Shown one piece after another: positions 57,436 through 64,000 of a stretch of DNA of 64,000 nucleotides (positions are counted from its first letter, which is position 1; the number at the start of each line of letters is the position of its first letter). Source of the stretch: Diplolepis rosae (Eukaryota > Arthropoda > Insecta > Hymenoptera > Diplolepididae); assembly GCA_030998225.1 (NCBI GenBank), contig JAPYXD010000403.1, positions 620,001 to 684,000 on the forward strand, written 5' to 3'. The position numbers were made by a program, and so were the translations under genes. Under the pieces are notes generated by a model, which was not told where the DNA came from, did not search any database, and saw only the letters and a program-made list of their open reading frames with translations.

Positions 57436-60059
57436 ATCCAGCGCGCGTACACTCATGCACTGTATATCATCATAGCTTTCTGCAGTTTGTCAATCCCTCT
57501 CTTCGTTCGCCCATGCACATGCCCCATATACCCGTCTCCTTTGGAAACTTTTTGATGTGCTCTGCTGTACATCGCGAGGCTAGCATCGATTCCATTTTCA
57601 CACTTCCTTCTCGTGCGCCTATCCTTACTTAGATGCTTTAGCCAGCTGATCTCCCACAATAAAGGCCACGTGCTTTTTGTAATTAAAACCTAATGACTCA
57701 TCTGAACATTTAAAATAATTATGCTAAGGCTTCATAATTCATATAATGATTATAACCCTAGACTAATTAAAAAATATATTTCAATTTAGTATGAAATATA
57801 CTAGAAATTAAAATCGTTTCTACTATTTTATGACAATGCATCAAATACTATAAATCGATGAGCGCATTTCCTTTCTCAGGATAAGTGTGGAAATATGGGA
57901 GAAATATTCGAAACTTAAAAATCAGCAAATGGTGCAATAACTGAATCAGCGCGGTGCAAAGTCTATCTAAATTCCTAAAACCTCCCTACTATTATTTCCT
58001 TGTCCAATCATAGATTCCTTAATCATCAAAAAACCCTAACATGTTCACCTCGCTATGAATCAGTAAAACATATCAACGCCAAGCCAAATTTGCAGTTACT
58101 CGAGCAACCCGGTACTAACCGGAATTACTCGGACAGTAGAGAATATACTTTTCTCTACTTTGCCCGTCCGCGGTTTGGAACCATCGCGTCCTATCACCTG
58201 GCTAGTTGATTAAACTTTGTAAAATACCTAGTTCAGGGCTTAAAATTGGGGATCGTGTTTGGGCGGACGTTAATAATAAAAAAAGTCTTCATCCGAATAG
58301 AAGCAACAAATTTAATTTCATCTTCGGCGGTCCACTTAAAAGGTTCAATTCGTTGATCGTGAACGGCCGGTATGCCTATTTCACTAGTTGAGGATAACTC
58401 GTGAACGACTATCTAGTGATAGACTCTTGGCAATCGTATCGAACGTGCAACAACGAAAATCTTCGGCGGACTATATACAGTCCGATTCCAGTTTTTCGCG
58501 GTTTTCCTTCACCAAAATAAAACGGCACAAAGCAGTGAGAAATTGCCGAAAAAGAAAAGTGGAAACAGTGTTTGATTGTGTGTGCATCACGCAAGGGACA
58601 AGAGTGGTTCCTTTTGGAAACCACGAATACATAAAATCTAGTTGTGCCCGGATAACTCAGGACTTCAGCAGCGGGAACGCATTCTCTTCCTTACTTCTGC
58701 TTTCCAGAGATCCGGTAGGAATAAGAACCTAGGAATAGAATCTAGGATACGGTAAAGTACAACTTGTATCATTCCAATGCACCTCTCTATTATTCTTGGC
58801 ACAAAAATGTTCACATGGGTTTTCTTTTCCTTGAAAATAAAATTATCATTTCATTTATATAGCAGCTTGATTTAAATCTTATTCCAGGTACCTTTCCCAT
58901 TTCTCTTTCAAAATTAAAGGTGATAAGCGTAGGCGTGTAGAATACACTTTCAGTCCAAGAGTAGAAGACCAACGATAAATTATATTAACGATAAATATTT
59001 ATATTAACTGAATTCGGCAGTTTGGACGACCTCCGAATACTCATTTTACTATTGAATAAAATATATTAAGGGTAATTGTTTTTACTTTTATGCAGAGCCC
59101 CGCATGCAGGGGTAAGGCCTCAATACTCTAGGAGGTGACCTGGTTTACGAGTCATTTTTAATACATAATGAACTTGTCGTGAGAAATAAATTAGTGATAA
59201 AAAACAAAATAAGAGAATGATATTAAAAATTATATCCTCTAACATACGAGAATGAGTAATAAATCAAACAATAGTTCATAAAACGACTCAATTGGACAAG
59301 TATTGTATATGGCGGTCTACGAGAAAAGGGACCTTAAGTTGAAAAAGCCAGTTTTGCACAGGGAGCGTTCGATGTTCCATACGGGCGAATGTATTTGAGC
59401 GGTGGGGCGTGCCCCCCCCCCCCCCCCTCCCACGCACTTACAACTGCATACTCACATCAACCAGAGCTCGCGCTGTGCACGTCCAGTTATACTTCTCGTT
59501 GTCTTTCTACAATTTTGTATGTACACGGCATGGAAAGATGTGTTGGTGAATGGAGGGGGCTGCATTTATGAGGCTCGACGTCGAGCGCAGAACATCGAAA
59601 ATCTGAAGCACTTTACAGCTCAGCCACAAGCGTTCAAGAAAGAAAAGGATCGATTGACACCTAGGAAGTCAGCAAGAAGGCGCGCTATTAAAGTCAATAT
59701 TAGCGAAATTTCCTGAATTCTTTTAATTGTCTTGACTATTTTCAGGCCTTAGAATAGACAACGAATCAAATTTCTTTCATTGTGCCCGTCTGCGGTCCAG
59801 AACAATCATTTATTTTTTCAACTTCTTTAGTTGGCTCAAGCTGTAAAAATACCTACGAAAAAATTTCCAGAATGACGTGCGTGCGTGTGTTCTCGTGAGC
59901 GAAATTACAAGATTAGAGTCTCTCCCGGGGAGTAACGAAATTTACCAAAAATTCTACGCCTATTCCTAGTAGACCAAGGGATCAAAGGAATAATTCTTTC
60001 TCACTCTCTCCTCTAGAAAGTGGTGGTAGGATTAAGATCCAAAGTAAGTGAAAACCATA
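57436..60059. other. Spacer with a poly-C tract
   Basis: Frames at 57453-57659, 58000-58209, 58388-58732 and 59402-59716 have no recognisable domain. GTCCGCGGTTTGGAACCATC near 58165 and GTCTGCGGTCCAGAACAATC near 59788 begin two similar, diverged stretches. 59411-59427 is a run of about 17 C. Confidence 0.4.
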
Positions 60060-60980
60060 CACAGTGTGTCCCAAAAATAACCGAACTTTTTGGATACAGA
60101 ATAAGATACACATTATATTATCTCTGAAAGTTATTACAATATTTATTCAAAATAGGTTCCATTAGACTCAATACAACGTTTGGAACGATCAACCAGCCCA
60201 TGCATAGATTTTTTTATGTCATTTATAGGAATGGTCTTCAGCACCTCGGTTACGGCTGCTTGAATGGCTGGGATATCAACATAAAATGCTCCTTTCATCT
60301 TGGTTTTCAGTTTTGGAAATAGAAAATAGTCACATCGTGATAGATCAGGCGAATACGGAGGGTGGTTGATGAGAGAAATCCGTTTTTTCAACAAAAATTC
60401 GTTCTCTTTTTTGGTCTTGTGAGGTGGTGCATTTAACTGATGTGGAACAAAGCGTGCACAGACCTTTCTTTTACCCAAATCTTCAGTTAAAATTCTCGAA
60501 ATAGTGTTTTTACTTGTATTTAATTCCTCAGCCAACATTCTCGTAGTAAAATTTGCATCGATAACAATGATTTCACCGACTTTTTTTCACCAATTCAGCA
60601 TGATTACTAACTTCTGGACGACCTGGCCTTAGGTCGTCATTTAAATCCTCACGAACATTTTTAAATCGTGTAAACGACGTATAAACTTGAGTATGACTCA
60701 TACAATCATCACCATAAACTTTTTGTATCAATTCGTATGTCAGCCAATTTTTTTTCAAGTTTAACACAAAATTTTATATTTGCTCTTTGTTCCATTTTTG
60801 TTTTGTAACATTGGCACACTTTTTCTTTTATTAAAATGGCTGTAACTTCCACATCTGTCATCCGATTTACATGAATTTAGGTGCGTTTGAAAGAGGATGA
60901 ATGTATCTTTTTAATGCTAGAAATTTTCAATAGATGTATGATTTAAATATAAAGTTCGATTATTTTTGGGACACACTGTG
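60060..60980 (-). mobile_element. Internally deleted mariner (921 bp)
   Basis: CACAGTGTGTCCCAAAAATA at the left and TTTTTGGGACACACTGTG at the right; TA flanks at 60058-60059 and 60981-60982. Different family from the other three mariners by TIR. Confidence 0.9.
60143..60795 (-). pseudogene. Mariner transposase lacking the catalytic centre
   Basis: From ATG 60795 (MEQRANIKFCVKLEKK) a frameshift in an A-run leads into VYGDDCMSHTQVYTSFTRF and DLRPGRPEV. A further break near 60580 precedes EELNTSKNTISRIL. After FVPHQL a deletion removes the segment with the first two aspartates; sequence resumes at NAPPHKTKKENEFLL and YSPDLSRCDYFLFPKLK, leaving only the third aspartate. The C-terminus (CIESNGTYFE) is intact. 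Confidence 0.85.
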
Positions 60981-61635
60981 TATATCGCTGCAATTATAAT
61001 TATAATTTTCGTATCGTGCTTGTTTGTTTTATAAAATGTTCGCGTTCAGTTACTTCTTTTTGTTACAGTCTCTTTAGTCACATAAGAGAGACCAAACGAT
61101 CCGTAATTTAAGAAAAAAATTCAATTAATCTTTTTTTTAAGTTTCGCAGTTAAATTTACTTAATTTTTGACACGTATATTTCCTACAATTCAAATCTAAT
61201 TATTCGTACGTTACAAACTTCTCGTGATGGTGGTGGAATCTTGTCTCGTGCTGTCCCTAGCGACTTTACAAGTTGCACTTTAGTTGACTCATGACAGCTG
61301 TTATCACTGCCAACTGTGTAATTATTATTTCAGGCATTCTCAATCGAATTTATTCATAGGAATTCATAAATTCGTCTTCATGCTCCTTAGCGGAAGGCCA
61401 ATTTTATAATGTTTTCACGTATATCAAGTCGCTTAATTCGAATCTTACTGTAGGATTTCTCTAGAGTACTTCAGAATTCCACTAGCTTGGGGAAAAATGT
61501 AGAAAATTGTGCAAAAATCGAAGTTTCATGCAGCCCTTTTTCGTACGGAAAAGCTGATATCTTTCCGGCTTCTGAGTTGCCGTGCTCATTTCTGTCATCA
61601 GAATTTTTATCCAGCTCCTAACAATTGCCCTAGCT
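60981..61635. other. AT-rich spacer
   Basis: No supported feature. A + frame at 61582-61821 lies opposite the pseudogene and is a shadow. Confidence 0.4.
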
Positions 61636-61639
61636 TACG

Positions 61640-62266
61640 AAAAATTCCATGATATTAGTTTGTTCGTCTTTTCCTGGTTCTTTTATCGTCAAATGTCCGA
61701 CGGAGTGAATTCCTCTTTCTTTTTTTGCTTTTGCCTGCAACATCCCTCTTCAAGAACCAGCAAAAATTTGCCATCACGTGTTCATCACATCGTCCTTGAT
61801 AATGCCGCTACATTTCTTTGATATCATGGTGGAAACGTTCTCCTTGTTTCTCACTGTAATCAACAAGATATTCAGGGAAGTGTTCAAGATGGGAACGCAG
61901 GAAGTGTAATTTTATGCTTATGAGGCAACCTTGTTCTTGAAATTTTTGCAACATGTTTTCACTATTTTCTTAAAGTTGTCACTTTTAAAGTTACCTAAGA
62001 AATTTTCAACAACTTCCTTGAAAACGGATTCAAGCAGCTTTTTCCCTATCATTCATACTCTCAGTAAACTTGTCATCATTTAAAAATTTACAAATTTCAG
62101 GTCCATCGAAAATTTCTGCCTTCAATTTGGAGTCAGATATACTAGGAAATTTATTTCCTAAGTATCTAAAACGATCTCCTCCTTTGTTCAGTGATTTAAC
62201 AATCTGTTTCATCAAGCCAAGTTTAATATGAAGAGAGCGGAGAAGAATTTTCGTAGGATCTAACAA
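61640..62266 (-). pseudogene. Pseudogene of a widespread uncharacterised arthropod family
   Basis: The frame starts within KILLRSLHIKLGLMKQIVKS and passes RYLGNKFPSISDSKLKAEIF, both characteristic of a protein found in many arthropod genomes and often called uncharacterised. A two-base loss at AAW (near 62032), another shift near 61945 and a TAG in KEM*RHYQG (about 61817) break it; the tail GERFHHDI...NFCWFLKRD is still clear near 61840-61750. No intron is visible across about 600 bp, so it is a processed or TE-borne copy. Confidence 0.7.
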
Positions 62267-62324
62267 AGGTTTCTGTAGTATAGTTTCGAGACATTTTTCT
62301 ATTAATGCCTTTAGTTTTTATCTT

Positions 62325-62945
62325 GACCCAAATATGAATTCAATATAGTGTCTTTATATTGGCATTAGGTCACTTACTTTTCATTAAAAATTAATGATTA
62401 ATGATAAAGGATAATATTAAAGATTTTTCAAGGCAGGAAATATATTATGGGGATAAAAAGGCAAACGTTTCGGCCACAAATGGGGGCCCTCTTCACTGCC
62501 AGCTAATTTTATAAACCTAATGGCCAGGCTATAGGCATGCAGAAATAAATTACTAATGGTAATACTAGATTTTTCTGTTTGTTTTTTTCGTTTTTTTTGT
62601 TTCTTTAAGTATAATATTTTATGGAAAATCGTACAAGAAACTTATGCGTTGGGGGAAGCTCCAAGGCGTTCGGGAACAAGACAACTCCAAAACACAGTCC
62701 TCAAAGAAGAAAAAGAACTCCTGTTTGGCCGATCCGCGAAACCGTGACCGTAGATTTACTTCTCCTCAAAGGCACGCACAAGGACCACATGAACGCAATG
62801 ATATTTTTATCTAAAAAATTTTTTTAACCACTAATTTTGTAGAGAAAAACACCACTATCCATAAAGGAGGCCCACAACACATTTAAGAAGTATGCAACTC
62901 ACAGGACACAAACACACGGACATGGAAAGACGAAGTTTTTTAAGA
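62325..62945 (-). repeat. Penelope-type terminal repeat, inverted copy of 35885-36440
   Basis: On the - strand: hammerhead-like remnant GAAGAGGGCCC...GGCCGAAACGTTTGCC near 62465-62500, with the rest collinear with 35885-36440. The T/A at the second position of the core differs from a functional CTGATGA. Frames at 62556-62827 are chance. Confidence 0.65.
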
Positions 62946-63650
62946 GTAAATTTTGAAATTTTACTATACTTTTATTTTTAATTTCCGATTTGTTTGATTT
63001 CTTTTAAGACACAGAGGCAGCAGATAGAATTAGCCGCACACTCTGTTCGGTGTCAAAAAGGAAACAGCTCAAAGGAAACTGCTTTGAAAAGAGAGTACTA
63101 AAGTTGAAAAAACTAGCCTAAAGAATTAATATATACCGTGACCATTTGTTGTGAAGGGTCAAGTTCCAAACGCATAAACATACCCCATACACATTTTATG
63201 TCTTGGAAACTCGGGACCCAAGTAAGCTTAAGTGTTCGAAGAAAGAGAAAGAAAAGAAGTTTAAGACCACATGTTCAGTGAGTCCTCCAGAGAAAACACT
63301 TTTTAATTTAATGGAAATGTAATATTAATTTAAAACTCAACAAATTAATTTGAATTTTGAACGCTTTGAGGCTTGTTTATGTAATACCATATAATATTCG
63401 CATCGGACTCCTGCTGAAGAATCTCATATTGGAGACGTTGAACATACGTAAAATTCGTTTTTATTTTGAAGGCATAACTCGCATGTATAAATTTTGTGTA
63501 GCGCTGAATATGTGTGGAATGTATTCATTAATTTATACCCTTTACGGCGCGAAATTGAAATAACTCTGAGGTTATTTTATGTGAGTGGTACAAGCATATG
63601 TGCTGGAAATTTTGTGGATTATTTGTCAGATGAATATTAATATCAATTTT
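62946..63650. other. Spacer, nothing recognised
   Basis: No gene or array until the duplication near 63650. Confidence 0.4.
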
Positions 63651-63860
63651 ATGCAGACGAATATCCAATATAAAAAAGTGAAAAAATAAATAAAAATCGT
63701 TATAACATATACACATATATCATATATTATACATATATTACACATATATGGCAATATAATATACATAAAAGTCGATTTAGTGCAGAGGAATATCCAATAT
63801 AAGAAAGTGAAGAAATAAATAAAAATCGTTTTTATATTAAAAGTACAACTCGCGAGTATA
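63650..63860. repeat. 128-bp direct duplication
   Basis: GAATATCCAATATAA...AGTGAA(A/G)AAATAAATAAAAATCGTT occurs at 63660 and 63788. A TA-rich, partly palindromic stretch (ATACACATATATCATAT) separates the copies. Confidence 0.75.
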
Positions 63861-63861
63861 T

Positions 63862-64000
63862 TGTAACGTGGTAAATTACGTTAACTTTTTTTACCTCGAC
63901 CGGCAACGACAGGATCGAGCCCAAGCCACCTTTTAATTAAAACTCAAAACTGTCAGGGATAGTCTGAGAGCTGCTCATAAAATTCTTTTATTTTTTTTAT
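63862..64000. other. Possible LTR edge, running out of the window
   Basis: TGTAACGTGGTAAATT at 63861 resembles TGTGACGTGGTAAATT, the - strand start of the solo-LTR-like insert at 22359-23886; the composition also changes here. Only the first 17 bases match, so this is weak. Confidence 0.3.

Noticed and set aside
59389..59716. Proline-rich or unusual ORFs next to the poly-C run
   Set aside because: The C-run creates proline codons; no conserved features and no splice context.
1..64000. tRNA or rRNA genes
   Set aside because: I looked for cloverleaf-type B-box words and rRNA cores but found nothing I could fold or support by eye.

Overview
This window reads as repeat-dense, AT-rich nuclear DNA of an arthropod, most probably an insect. 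The signs are spliced genes with GT-AG introns, R1-clade LINEs, several mariner families with TA target duplications, and a Penelope-like element. No bacterial gene organisation is visible. I cannot name the species.

Layout. 1-3.7 kb: a two-gene DNA transposon of the ISL2EU type, with a THAP/DDE_4 transposase on + and a SWIM/YqaJ nuclease gene on -. 3.7-9.8 kb: non-coding repeat DNA with two divergent tandem arrays, a large palindrome and two pogo-like MITEs. 9.8-16.3 kb: a decayed CACTA-like transposase gene on - and a decayed companion gene upstream of it; the transposase is cut by a 2.3-kb non-autonomous element that itself carries two foldback sequences. 16.4-20.2 kb: an R1-clade LINE on - that has lost its endonuclease domain, so gag is joined to the reverse transcriptase region. 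20.3-21.2 kb: GC-rich repeat DNA. 21.88-33.67 kb: a giant inverted repeat with two arms of about 2.0 kb around a BED-finger hAT-like transposase pseudogene; a solo-LTR-like insert, a DD41D-type mariner and a Penelope-like element have each landed inside it. 33.7-41.7 kb: mostly non-coding DNA with MITEs and one possible small split gene. 41.67-44.59 kb: a seven-exon gene on - for a secreted protein of unknown family, the only multi-exon gene here with an unbroken frame. 45-52.6 kb: mariner and foldback relics, a TIR element with TA ends and a zinc-finger-like exon. 52.8-55.7 kb: two truncated R1-type LINEs. 56-64 kb: two more mariners, a pseudogene of a widespread arthropod family, a Penelope-type terminal repeat and the edge of a possible LTR.

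The genes do not form one pathway: the window is a stratified record of transposition. Nesting gives relative ages: the CACTA-like gene predates the 2.3-kb TIR element, and the hAT-like core and arms predate the mariner, LTR and Penelope inserts, whose target duplications are still readable. Two results stand out. The secreted-protein gene is built from a tandem duplication of a three-exon cassette whose intron phases are kept. The hAT-like element has inverted arms of about 2 kb with arrays of a short palindromic word, far longer than normal hAT termini.
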